A program made the translations under genes and the position numbers. A DNA stretch of 48,449 nucleotides from Klebsormidium nitens (taxonomy: Eukaryota > Streptophyta > Klebsormidiophyceae > Klebsormidiales > Klebsormidiaceae), in contig DF237586.1 of the NCBI GenBank assembly GCA_000708835.1, positions 1 through 48,449 on the forward strand. Direction: 5' to 3'. Every line of letters begins with the position of its first letter. Position 1 is the first letter of the stretch. The notes beneath the pieces are model-generated. The model did not search any database and had not been told where the DNA came from. It was given only the letters and a program-made list of their open reading frames with translations. Below are positions 9,288 to 20,483 of the stretch, piece after piece.

Positions 9288-12200
9288 CTAACTCCGCCAC
9301 ACTCTTGCTCCAACCGCACCAGAGTCACGTACGTTTTCTGGGGGTGCTTTGACCCTTTTTGGAATGCTCCGAACGCTGCCCAGCAAACCTCTCAGCTGCT
9401 GAAACGTTTACCCATATCAACCGTTTGCCTGAGCTTTGCATACCTTGAGCGTCCAATTCGACAACGACGGCGCCACATTCCACGACCGACCCGCATCAGA
9501 TGGGGCATCTCACCTCCCGAGCTTGGTACGTTTCGAGGAAGTGGTAGGCCTGCTTGTACTGGCCGCAGTGGAAGAGCAGCACCCCGTAGTCGCGCAGGTC
9601 CTTGTTGTCCAGCCCCAGCAGGCACAGCCGCTCCGACGCAGCCAGCGCGCGCCGCAGGTCGCCCGCCCCCACCGACGTCCAGATCCCGCGCTTCAGCCGG
9701 TACCTGACGCGAAGAACGCAAAGCTGGAGACATGTCGTGGAAGAGCGGCGGACCTCGTACACAGAACCTTGACTTAGCCACAGGAGACAGCATGTGCCGA
9801 CCTAAGAGAAAGGCTTTAAACAGGTTGGGGGTTCAGCCAACACTGTTTATTCGCATGCCGACCTTTGCCCCTCAACTCAGGCTTTGTAGTCTACGCCGCC
9901 AGTCACTCTTTGTGAGTATTTTCTACAAGAAAGCGGAGCACCCCGACAACCGAGGAGCGAACACCTTGAGCACGTCGTGCTATAGATGTGCGCTGCGCTC
10001 GCACTTACTTGGCCGACCGTGCCGCTGCTATTTCTGCACCCGATCCCCGACCCGCTTCCGAGTTATCCAGAAGGCCCGCCCCCAGCTGCGCTCCTTCGCC
10101 CCCCCGCGCTGCCGCCTCTGCAGCTTCGAGAAACCCACTTCCCGTACTGTTGGTGCGGTGCCATCGCCAGGGCCAGTAGGCACGCTTGAGAGCAGTCAGC
10201 ACCTGGGAACGAAGAGCAACAGGCTCAGAAAAGCAACAGCGTCCAGAATGCGATGCACACGGCCGATGACGAGTCACAACTTATGGGACTAGAACGAACC
10301 AGGGAGGCGGTCGATCAGTATCGGTTATTCACACGCTTCTGACATTTAGAACGCGTTAGGAGCAGGAGAAGAGTAGGAAACATGAGGGCGCCTCGTCCGA
10401 GCTTCGGCCATCATCGAGAAACGCCCATGACGAAATTACTGAAACCCAGCCGCAATACGAGCGTCTTTACCTCGGCCAAGAGCAGCACGGGCGTCAGCAT
10501 CACGGCCTCTCCCCGCAATACCAAGTCGGGGTCCAAGTCGAACTCGTTGTCCTCGTTGGGGGAAGCGCCTTCAGCACCTGGGCAAGATGAATGCTCTTGC
10601 AGTTGGTGCCACAATGGAATCTAGATTGATGCAAGGCGACTCTGATTTGTCCTTGCCATCTATCACGACTGTCATATCGCAAAGTCTTTTGTCAGTGGAT
10701 GAGCCATTTCTCCAGCGATGAAAATACCTGGCAAGAAGATCCTAAACACCCGGAATTACCCTACGGACGATCCCGGTGCAGTCGTTCCGTTTGGATCCAT
10801 TCCGTATCTTCGGAAGTTTGACCTTGTTCCGAAGTCGTTGCGCCTCACTTTGTTTCCACATTCGGCAAACTTCGTCATCTGACGTCATTTTCGAAGCAAG
10901 CAGGGCGCGTGGCAGTGGGAGGTCAACCAGGAACGTGGCTCACCGTCATCCCGGACGGCCTGCGGCTGCGGGAGAGTGATGGGGTCTGAGGGCAGCTGCA
11001 TCTGGACTTGGAAGTCGATGAACCCCCACCGCAAGAGCCGCTGGGCAATGTCGCTGTAGATGAGGGCCAGCATCATCGAAGTACCAACTCGTCGTGTAAG
11101 GACCTGATCGGCAGAAAGACAGAAGCGTCAGCTGCATGCAACAAGCTGCCCACCTGGAAGCACCCCAAGCCTTGCGCCTAACATACCTGGGGCGCCGATT
11201 TTCTTTCTGAATGTATGTAGGAGGTTTTGCCTGAATTCCGCAAGTCTGTTCGAGCAATAGCCTTGCCTTTGAGCCGGCCAGCATCGCTTTTCGAAGCAGG
11301 CGGTGTCATGAGACAAGTAATTGATCGGAACCTGACACCAACTTCTTGTTAACTTTCTCCAGGTTAATCTGTGCCAAAAAGGCCGCACATGGAGAAAAAG
11401 ACCTACCCCATTCAAGTAGGACTCCCTCGGATCATCCCTGGTCCTCATCTGAGCTCGCTTGAACCCCTGCAGGAATGGCAGATTTTGTCAACAATGACCT
11501 TTCATTGTTCGCCTCTACAAGCAGTAGAAAGTGCATGACGAGTGAAACGCTCAAGCACTCCACCGCCCCTTACAAGTATATGTCTTTAGAAGCTTTGTTT
11601 CAAATGATGGTGGTAGTGGTGACGAAGGCATGAATGTTTACCAAACAGATCAAGGCCTGAGGATAGCTAACCTGGTATACAAACAAATACTTGTTAAGAG
11701 CGTCAAAGACAGCCCGCGGTGTTCGTTCCTCCGCGCTTGTGGGCAGATGGTGATTGGCGACCTCGGCAGCCATCACGTCCAAACGCGACAGATACGACTC
11801 CACGGGCAGCGGGACCACAGAATGTGAGACCAACGCGTCGTCCTCCGCCGCAATCTCAAGCGCCGCTCGGGCAAGGTCTAATGTGGGGTCGTTTGTGATA
11901 GCACGGGCTGCTTCAACCGCAAAGTTGGCCCTTGCTGCCTACATAGAGGAGAGAGACATGGCTGAGCTTACCATGTGAGAGCAAACCAGGATGTTTGACT
12001 TTCATGACATTGTTGTGACAATGTTACAACCGTCCCAAGCTGCAGCTTGCTGGAAGAGTGGGGTAAATTTATAAAGACACTGAGCCTGATCCAGAAGGCT
12101 TTGATAGACACCGATCCACAGTATCTTCGAGCTTCTGTTAAGTAGACAAAGCTGGGGGTTCAGATTAAGAACGGAAGGGCTTGCTCATCTTAAGTGGTCG

Positions 12201-12722
12201 AGCAGAACTCACCTTGGAGTATTCAACACTGACCCCATCGTTGTGCATCAGGTCGTGCAACACGAAGCGCTGGGGTTGTCCGTCCAATTCAACAGACTGC
12301 CCGTCCGAGCACTGATCCCCAACTTCTACTGCATCTGTGCCCCCAGTGCTGGCACACACCCATCGAACCAACCTATACGAACTGCCACCAAACCTGGCTT
12401 TCTGTGAACCGAAGCGGCAAGCACCACCACTTGAAGACACAGCTGCTGGCAACTCAGACAGATCCGTCTTCTTCAAACCAGCACAGGCGCCAATGTGACC
12501 AAATGTCGTATTCTTTCCCATCTGGTGGAGCACCATGCTTCTGACCGATGTTACGGGCAACTTGGTATGGCTCTCCTTCAATAGCATTGCAGCTTCTCCA
12601 CCAATGCTTTCGCAACTTCCAAACGAGACTTGTGGGTGCTCCTGGAAACTGCTTGATTGCCTTGCAAACCCGCAATGGCCATGGCTCTGACGCAGCAGGC
12701 CCGCTGCCATAGCATTGGTCAT
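9288..12722 (-). CDS. SirB1/transglutaminase-like domain plus TPR-like repeat protein, probably plastid
   Basis: Eight exons on the minus strand: 12722-12213, 11938-11672, 11466-11407, 11103-10944, 10577-10471, 10202-10009, 9703-9514 and 9395-9288. All phases agree; about 531 residues. Exon 1 is a Ser/Gly/Cys-rich extension typical of a transit peptide. The SirB1-like domain follows: AARAITNDPTLDLARAALEI, VPLPVESYLSRLDVMAAEV, FDALNKYLFVYQ, RDDPRESYLNG|VLTRR, then MMLALIYSDI. The last part is the SirB1 C-terminal tetratricopeptide-like region: YRLKRGIWTSVG, GDLRRALAASERLCLLGLD, LRDYGVLLFHCGQYKQAYH. Bacterial relatives regulate or support enzymes of unclear kind; plant homologues are poorly characterised. 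The last exon is less certain, because only the splice phase supports it. The gene is divergent from the LptF/G-like gene. Confidence 0.88.
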
Positions 12723-13371
12723 CAGCACCCTTTCACAACAGGCTCTCGAACCCTCACATTCGGCTTGATGGCCAAGTGCGAAATCCTGAACTGGCTTTGT
12801 CAACTCTCTCGATCAGGACTCTGCTCTAGCCTACTAGGTAGTACTAGTACTAGGACTGCATGGACATCCTTGTCTGGTGATCAAGAGGAAGAGCATGTGG
12901 GCACTTCCCCCTGCGCCATGCACGGACAAGGCATGTTCTCAGCTATTAACGAGAACGATAATAGATGAGCGCAGTGCGAAGCACTGCGAATTGATGAAGT
13001 GAGAGGAGAAAGTGTAGTAGGCAAAGTCGGCTCGTGCAGGCTCTCACAGATATAAAGCCGCGTTTCGGGTTAAGAGGTTCTCGTTAAGCAGAGAACCTCT
13101 GTTTTCGACTAACTACGAACGTCGAAAACTATCAAATTTGCCGACTTTGTGCGCAGTGTTTGGTCACCTGGCAGTGGCAGTGGATGCTGGACGTTTTGAT
13201 ACTTCCTCTTGCATTGCATTCATCAGCGGGCATCAGCGCCCTCTAGCTTGTGCGGTGGTGACACTCCTGAGTCAGCACTGGGCGGATCAAGCAGTGTGCC
13301 CATGAGTGGGCCATGTTGAGCTGCATTTCTGAGAAGCGAAGAGCCTTAGAGGCTTCCACCAAGTCGATGCA
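12723..13371. promoter_or_regulatory. divergent intergenic region, SirB1-like / LptF-like
   Basis: These 649 bases between two head-to-head start codons probably hold both promoters. They contain a 12-base perfect palindrome agtactagtact (12840-12851), a hairpin gcagtgc/gcactgc (12971-12987), a TATAAAG on the + strand (13051-13057) and the nested inverted repeats at 13022-13149. The TATA-like site lies about 315 bases before the LptF-like ATG, which would leave a long 5' UTR. Confidence 0.5.
13022..13149. repeat. nested inverted-repeat structure in a divergent promoter
   Basis: The outer arms are caaagtcgg (13022-13030) and ccgactttg (13141-13149). Inside are two further hairpins: agaggttctc (13073-13082) with gagaacctct (13091-13100), and ttttcgac (13102-13109) with gtcgaaaa (13121-13128). 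All arms are perfect. The arrangement would fold as a closed stem carrying two side hairpins. A TATAAAG at 13051 lies in the unpaired 5' part. Confidence 0.85.
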
Positions 13372-16300
13372 ATGGGGTGCACGGACCTTCTCGCGAAACC
13401 CCTGAAAGCAACTCATCCATGTGGCCAATGTCAATCACGAGAGAGACAGCCAAAAGCGTTGGGTGGTGCGTATAATCGTGCGCATTGGAGCAGTCTGCCC
13501 TATAGCCCCCACTGTTTGAGGGGGTTTTGGCTCTCAGATGCTTTGCGAAAGCCGCACGCTGGGTTCTCAAGGGGAAAAAGAAGTAAAGAGAGAAGTACAG
13601 AGGGATTTCAATCGCCGTCATGCTCTGCAACCAAGCAATCAGACAATCTGAGTTGCAGGTCAAATCTAAGTGTACCCTCCAGTTCATGGCCAGTCCTTGA
13701 TCAATATCTGCTGCAAGAGCTGATTCAGCCCCTGCTGTATGGGCTGCTTGCATTCTCCAGCTTGGCAGTTTCAATAGGTGAGACTTCTGCTCATTTTAGC
13801 GATGTTGCTTGTTGGGGCAATCTTGAAGTGGTCTTCATTTCAGGAGGGCTTTGGGAGGTTCACCGATCGTGGCCCCCATCTTCTCTATAAAATGCTTCTT
13901 TGCCTAATGCAGCAAGCCTTACGCAGCTCTTCAAGGATTCAATACCCTTTCATTGATGCTCGAAGTAGCTGCCGATGCCCTTTCAACTGTTCTCAGGAAC
14001 ATCGGGCGAGGTCTCCGCAGTACTGTCCAAACTCTCAGGACTTGCTGGGGCAAGAGCCGCTGCCATGGTACTTATCCTCAGGATTCCGGTGAGCCTCTCA
14101 AGTATCCTGATCCAAACCATCTCACAATGTTTCGAATTTGGCTTATCATGTTTATCTGTGTTTGAAGATTCTGCCTGTCGGAAGTCCAAACGGAAGATCA
14201 TGCTGGTGGCCACAGATGTTTCTGAACCAATTCGCTTGGGAACGTCAGCTGTCCCTGATGCTGTGATCGGCCTCGTTGTGCAGCACTTCCTTGCCTTGGC
14301 TCTTCCAATGGCATCCTTGCTGGCGCCTTTACTAGCTTTCGGAAGGCTTGGAGCAAGCAGCGAAATAGTAGGTACAAGGAAGGCTCACAAACCTCTACAG
14401 TCATTTTCATTTCGCAGGGAAGCCTTGGAGATCAGATGCGCTCACAGTTCCAGAACTTTCTCGTCTTAACTTCAACTGTGTGTGAACCCACCTCCTGCGT
14501 GTGGACCTGCATGCTGTTCGAAGTTGCTGCAAAACTTCTTCAGATTCATCACCAAGAATGTCCAGCTTCAATAGGAAGCCGTTTGATCAGTAAGCGTGTT
14601 CTTTCATAATCTTACTCTTTTTCTGTTATTTGCAGCACTGCAATCGAGTGGCGTGAAAACCATACGGATGGTTGTGCCAGCGGCCCTCCTCTTCCTTGGA
14701 GTCACACTTGTTAACCTCCTCCTTTCTGAAGTGAGTCGAACAAGCATATCTTTCACCAATGTCGAAAATATCCTTCCCCTCTACACTATGTATTCTGCTA
14801 GATACCAAAAAAGCGTTTCTTATGAGCAGAGCCAACTGCACCAAATGATTTTTATCCTCAATCGCTTGCAACAACTAGCACAATCTGCACACTCTGTTCT
14901 TCTTTCTGTTTAGAAGTTTGCATTTGACAATCTTCAGTGCTCTGCAGGGAGTGGCGCCGTTTGCGAATGCGAGGTCCACGCTCCTTGTCGAGACCCCCTC
15001 CGACGTCCGGTTCGTTCATCGCAAAGTACGGGCTTCCTGCCTCGAATTCGGTCGGAAGTTTTGCTGCCTCCTGCTTCGAGCACATGGCTGCTTGTTTCGA
15101 AATATCAGCAGCCATCTGCATTGCTTTCCTTCGACCAGCCAGGTTCTGAACCTGCGCTTGATTTGGACGAGTGAAAACCGCAGCTCGGGAGGGCCAGACC
15201 TCTTTGGAGCTCTCTCGCTTTTCGACCCCATCAGTTGCCACTGTTTACAGGCACGCTCTACGCCTCTCGTGGCGTCCAGGCACCCCATCGTGTATCCTGA
15301 GTTCCACAAGGACGGCGGCCTCGCCCGCCTCTTCTTTGCCCGCCGATTCGATAGCTCCCGCATGCTGGACGTTACTCTTGTCGAGATGCAACCAAGTCCT
15401 GAGCCCGAAACCACAACCAGCGACCCTGCCCAGCTGTCCTTCGCAAGTGGGACCGTCCACAGTCCTCCTGATCAGAGTGCACGCAGCAGTGTGGAGAAGA
15501 CGGAGCTATCGAAAGGTAACAAGGCCCAAAGAGTGTCGAGAGCAGTCTTAGCGAAGGCTGCTCGGTGGCAGGGAGACGGTCGCGGCTGGATCTTTCTTGA
15601 AGGGGCGGAATACTGCTATGACGGAGATCGAGTGAGTGGCCCCAGTAACAGCGCCCCAACGTTACCCAAGTTACTACATGAGCAACGTTCCCTTCAAGAG
15701 CTCCACACATTTCAGCAAAAAGGTGAGTTGCGAATCCTGGTTCCTCCCCACCGCTGAAGTCGCCGTTTTGAAAATATTTGGGGCCACCTGTACCATTGAG
15801 GATAGCCTTGTTTCTCCAAGTTCCTCATCTAGTGGCTTTTTGTGCTCAAAGACGGCCTCGTCAATTCGCATCGCTTTGGCGCCCCCTGTGCAAACCTATA
15901 TGCGGCGGGCTGTCTCGTTACTGGCCCCCTGATCGAGATTGTCTCCTCGTCGTGCAGCCGTATTTGACCTAGCCCACACGCCCATTGACCTCGCCCAAGC
16001 CGCCGGCCGCAACTTCGACGACATGTCGCTCGCTCAGGTAAGGCGCACCCCCTCATCCGACGCCGTCATGTTCGTGGGGATCTCGAAGCAAGAAACCTCC
16101 TCTCGAATTCCGATCGCTGTAGTGCAAAGTGTTAAATCCAAGTTACCGAAGTGCAAGCGTAAAGGCGAAAGCACGCGACGAATCGCAACCCTCACGTTGG
16201 ACACCGTTCTAAGCTTGCCTCAATTGTCGGCTTGAGCACGACGTCCTTCTCGGGTAACACAACCGTACATATTGCAGGTGACGTCCCTCCAGAAGATGTT

Positions 16301-17225
16301 CGAGAGCAGTAGGAACGTCAAAGAAAGCCGGAAAATGAAGGTACGACGATTCAAAGCACTCATTTGCCTTGCGGATTCGTCACTTGATTGCCGAGGCATG
16401 CGTCTCTTCCATTTTTTATGCTACGAGATTCCTTTCGATTCTTCGACCGCAATCGACGACGTACTTCCATCCTACGCTCCCTCCGTGCAGCTCAAGATGC
16501 ATCAGCGGCTTGCCCTGCCCTTTGCGTGCTTCGTCTTCGGCGTCTTGGGCTCGCTCGTCAGTCTGCGGCTCCCGAGCGATCAAAAGCGGGTGAGCAAGGC
16601 GAGCCGAATTGGTTTATGCTCGAGGTATGGCCTTACGCACGTGCACGGTTCCAACCGCGCTTCCTGCCAAAGCGACACAAACGCTTTCCTTAACATAAAG
16701 CGCTGAGTCTGACAGAGTGACAAGAACCAATACGTTTCCGGCGCAATTTCGGCGTTCAGGATAAGCAGGGGGCATTCTGACTCATGTCTCCTTTATCAGG
16801 TGGGATTCGCCCTGACTCTCGCCATCGTCTTCGGGTACTATGCCATGTCTGTGACCGGCTCCGTTCTGGCACAGGTGAGAGGCTCACGTATCGACCGGTT
16901 GCGACATTACGAACTCTGCCTGAACTATTGGAGTGCAACTGGCCAGCGTCATTAGAATCTCGCTCCATGTCTGCACTTTGAATACGGTGCAACCGATGAT
17001 AGTTGCATCTCGACGTTTGCCCTTCCCAAACCATGGACCACTTGGAAACGGGAAGGTTTGCAAGTCCGCGATTTGGCTCTGCTTGCTTTGCTTCAAGCCG
17101 AGACATATATTTGCTCTTCTCTTGAATGCCTGCAGTTGGTGGTCGTTCCCCCGCTAGTGGGAGCCTGGCTCCCAAATCTTTTTGGTGCGGCAAGTGCTGT
17201 TTCCTTGTTCCTTGAGCGCGAATAA
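13372..17225 (+). CDS. LptF/LptG (YjgP/YjgQ) family permease, probably plastid
   Basis: Eleven exons: 13372-13777, 13997-14088, 14284-14371, 14636-14730, 14948-15025, 15251-15722, 15958-16037, 16278-16340, 16491-16589, 16800-16874 and 17136-17225; about 545 residues, all phases consistent. About 105 Ser/Arg-rich residues look like a plastid transit peptide. Then come family blocks in order: QYLLQELIQPLLYGLLAFSS (TM1), MVLILRIP|HFLALALPMASLL (TM2), AFGRLGASSEIVALQSSGVK, a TM3, a large soluble domain (YPEFHKDGGLARLFFARRFD, AARWQGDGRGWIFLEGAEY), HQRLALPFACFVFGVLGS, GFALTLAIVFGYYAM and PPLVGAWLPNLFGA. Bacterial members form the inner-membrane part of the lipopolysaccharide exporter with the LptB ATPase; cyanobacteria also carry such permeases. 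The intron 15026-15250 is an open multiple of three, so it could be retained. The plastid lipid-transfer role is inference. Confidence 0.87.
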
Positions 17226-18278
17226 GCGACGTCCGTTCCAGTTGCTCGTTCTCTTTTGGACTCATTCTTCTGCATCGGCAAACAAGGATGCTTTCCTCCA
17301 ACCAATGAATGAGAATGTCCAATCACGGAGCGGTGATATGAAGCTGAGCAATAGGCAACACTTTGATTTTGCAATTCAGTAACATTCAGGATGGGACGCA
17401 CTGTGTAGCAAACGGCCTATTTCAGATATCTTGGCATGGAAGCCAGCCTACGCCACATGTTGACTCTAGTTTAATATACTGCGGCACACCGCCGCAGTGC
17501 ACTGCGGCATGCCGGCCGGTCAGTGGGTTACTGCAAATCATGGTATTGCACAGCTTATGTTCCGATGCGACATATGCAACCCGGACAAACATGCACGTGC
17601 CATGGTTTTTCCTCAGGCATGCATGTTTTCTTTTACATTTACACATGGCGGCACACCGTATGAGACATCTGGCGAGCCATGCAAATTGCAAATTGCAAAT
17701 TTCCGACTATAGAAGAAGAGCTCCCTAGGACTTCACTAAGTTGCTATATAGAATAGTGATATATTCGTTGAAGGCGCAAGCGCGGCTCTGGCACGCATGT
17801 ATGTGCTGCGAGTTCAAGCGGAATCAAGCGGACAGCTTGCATGCAACATTGCGCGCCCGTGATGGTCTCAAATTCATTACCATGTTATTATGTCAATCAA
17901 ACCGATGAAGTCGGCAGCCATCAATCTTGAATGCCTCCATGTTTTTCGAACAAGGTGAATTGAAGATGCATCATCCCTTCGTTACACCTAGATCCGGATT
18001 GATCCTACATGTCGCTGCTCTATGACGATTAATGACCATGAGATGTGATGGTTCGAGCTACTCTTACACGTGCTTCTTGGTCTCAACTTAAAGTGGATTT
18101 ATCATTTTCAATACCTTCCGACGACCAAAACACGAGGTCATATTATACTGGATCCTAAGCTCCCCATGATTCGGCCAGAATGGGTCCCCTTCGACTCCTG
18201 GAAATTTCAGTAGCAGGCTTCAACCAGGAACACACGAAAACCGATGGCCATGGAGGCACTTCAATGAGTTGCTCTTTT
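17226..18278. other. convergent intergenic region
   Basis: This holds the 3' ends of the LptF-like (+) and YchJ-like (-) genes. It is AT-rich with no convincing frame. It contains a short hairpin cluster of actgcggc elements (17478-17508) and three tandem copies of gcaaatt (17681-17701). Confidence 0.55.
17478..17508. repeat. actgcggc inverted plus direct repeat
   Basis: The octamer actgcggc at 17478-17485 is followed by its reverse complement gccgcagt at 17491-17498 (5-base loop) and by a second direct copy at 17501-17508. It lies about 255 bases past the LptF-like stop codon. It could act in 3'-end formation, but nothing else supports that. Confidence 0.75.
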
Positions 18279-19716
18279 TTAGACATCTAGGTTTGACAGA
18301 GGAGCCAAGGGACTGTCCTCATCACTCGGACTTTGTGGTTCCAATATTTCCGTACCAATGAAAAGCCACCGACCCTCCTCCTTTACAAAACGACTCCTCT
18401 CAGTTATATGCCTATCTATGCCCCTTCCCAAAGAGAAGTCGAATCTAAAGGTTACAAAAGCCTGCAAGAACAAGCAACTTTCTGACAATCCTGATACTGA
18501 GAGTAAGGACAGAGCATCTATGGAGCATCATCCTATCAATCAAATCCTCATGTATGCTTCAGAGATAAGGGCATTGCAATAGACAAGAAGAAGCAGCTTC
18601 CAAGCACGCTTGTCCTAACATGCTTACCTCGTTTTCACCATTCGTGGAATCTTGAATATCTAACTTTTTGAATCTGACCCTGTTAGTTGTGTCCCGAACG
18701 CTTTTCCTCATGGTGTCATAATCTGTGGAGGCAAACAGGCGGATAATGCTTGGAAACTTTGCAAGAAACAATAGCCAAGCAGGGGAGTACAGTTTCGGAG
18801 CAGATGGGTGAGGGTGTAGGAAGAGCTCATCTAAGGTTGATAAGAAGGGCACGACATTTTAATATGCAAGCGAATCTTACTTTTTGTCTGGGGCAGGATA
18901 CTAAGCACAATCCGCTAATCCTAGTAAAGACTGCCAAGACTGGTGCCCTCTTGCTGCAATTAGGAATTCGGTCAGCATGCAATCAGTGCCTGTTTTTAAT
19001 GGGCGGTGTGAAAGAGGAACTTCGGAGCATAACCTTGCACCATCTGTTAAAGTCTGACTGGTACCTGGATGATCAGGATGCGTCGTGTCCACTAAGTAGT
19101 CTACGAGGCCTTTGACGTATGCTGTGTACCTGGATCCTGCACATGAGCAGCACGGCGTTCTTGAGAACGTTGCAAGCTGCAACAAAGTATGGGCATAACC
19201 TCAAGTTTCGCTCTCTGACCATTGGCATCTGACTACCTTACAGTTTCAAAGCTGGGAGTGCAACTAATCCTAGCTATGTAAATAAAGTGAAAGGTGCTTA
19301 CTCATGAGCAGCAATGCAGTTGTAGGAACGAGGCCCTTCTTATGGAACCTTGCGCAACAGGTCTGATACCTGTCCTTTTCTACACCACCACCACATGGGC
19401 AGACATCTGTTGGCAAGCGTTTTGAATTCTGCATCTCCCAAAGAGCCTTGGACTTCAACCCGCCTTTGGACCCTGCTCGGATTGCCAAGCATTTCTGCCG
19501 AGTTTCTAACAAGCTGACAGATTCCGCTATCCTCAAGCCAGGGGGTAGAAGTTTTCTTCGAAAGGTCTTGTGCATTGGATGCCAAATACCAATGCTGGCA
19601 CTAGATTCGTGCCAAGAGGGCTTGCTAGAGTCCTCCGGAACATTTTGACCGTTCACCCACAGCTTGCTCTGGCTGCTCCTCTGCAAGATACTGTTCTGGA
19701 TGGTGGCGCCAGCCAT
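18279..19716 (-). CDS. YchJ-like SEC-C motif protein
   Basis: Four exons on the minus strand: 19716-19302, 19136-19065, 18722-18628 and 18461-18279 (phases 1, 1, 0), 254 residues, starting at ATG 19716. About 100 Ser/Arg/Lys-rich residues come first and could be an organelle presequence. The SEC-C zinc motif CPCGGGVEKDRYQTCCARFH follows, then the YchJ core LLMRSRYTAYVKGLVDYLVD, built exactly across an intron, then TTHPDHPDY, RVRFKKLDIQD, AFVTFRFDF and ERSRFVKEEGRWLFIGTE. The fold is NTF2-like with a zinc knuckle; no reaction is established for the family. It is divergent from gamma-COP. The presequence and family length support an organelle protein of bacterial ancestry; the location is inferred. 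Confidence 0.88.
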
Positions 19717-20483
19717 GAAACAAAATGAGCAATGGGCAGAATTAAGTTGTATCTTACTTAATGTGCAGTCATGAGGACTACAAGTAACTGCATTGGGCCT
19801 TCAAGGTTTCGCTGTGGCACCACCCAGCTCCTTGATAATGACAATGTTCTGCTGGCTCTGAGTCTGCTGCCCACAGGCATCTTTCTCCAGGCATCTTTCT
19901 TCAGTTTCTGCTGGCTGTCATCAGATATCAACTCGCTTATCATTTATGCTCGGGTCTTGTGTGAACCATACGGACGCAGACAAGGTCCTAAAATGGCCGT
20001 CATATGACTCATATTATCCGTACCTAATATTATTTTCCCAAGTACCATATCGACCATGCTCTAAGCTGGCCCAATTTAACTGACGCGAAGAGTTCGAGAT
20101 TTGGCAATCTACGTGGCTTATACTGTCTCGCTTATGTACGTGCCCAGGTCAGCATTTTAGACCAATAGCTACTCTGGCAGACTCAATATTGCAAGGTTCA
20201 GGTTGACGAACTGCCGTCCCTTTCGCCCTAGCTGGGCCTGGGACTCGCTAGATTAGGTGGAGATTTCTGAACCATGAGAGATGTACACTGTCTGCTAGGT
20301 GACAGGTCGCCTGTGGTCGCATACAGCTTCGATCAGGGCAGCTAGCGTTGATTGTAGCCAAGCAATCTGGTGTTTGATCAGCGCAGATAGGTTACATTGA
20401 TTCTTTGTGGAGGCGACAACTGCGGAGAGGGAGGTCTTCGCTGGCAAACTTAAATCTCTCGAAGTCCATTTCAAGGAGGCAAC
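19717..20483. promoter_or_regulatory. divergent intergenic region, YchJ-like / gamma-COP
   Basis: These 767 bases between head-to-head start codons presumably hold both promoters and leaders. I see no TATA box at a convincing distance and no conserved frame; the short frames at 19758-20007 lack motifs. Confidence 0.45.

Noticed and set aside
17681-17701. Three tandem copies of gcaaatt
   Set aside because: The array is too short to be a CRISPR or meaningful satellite; simple slippage explains it.
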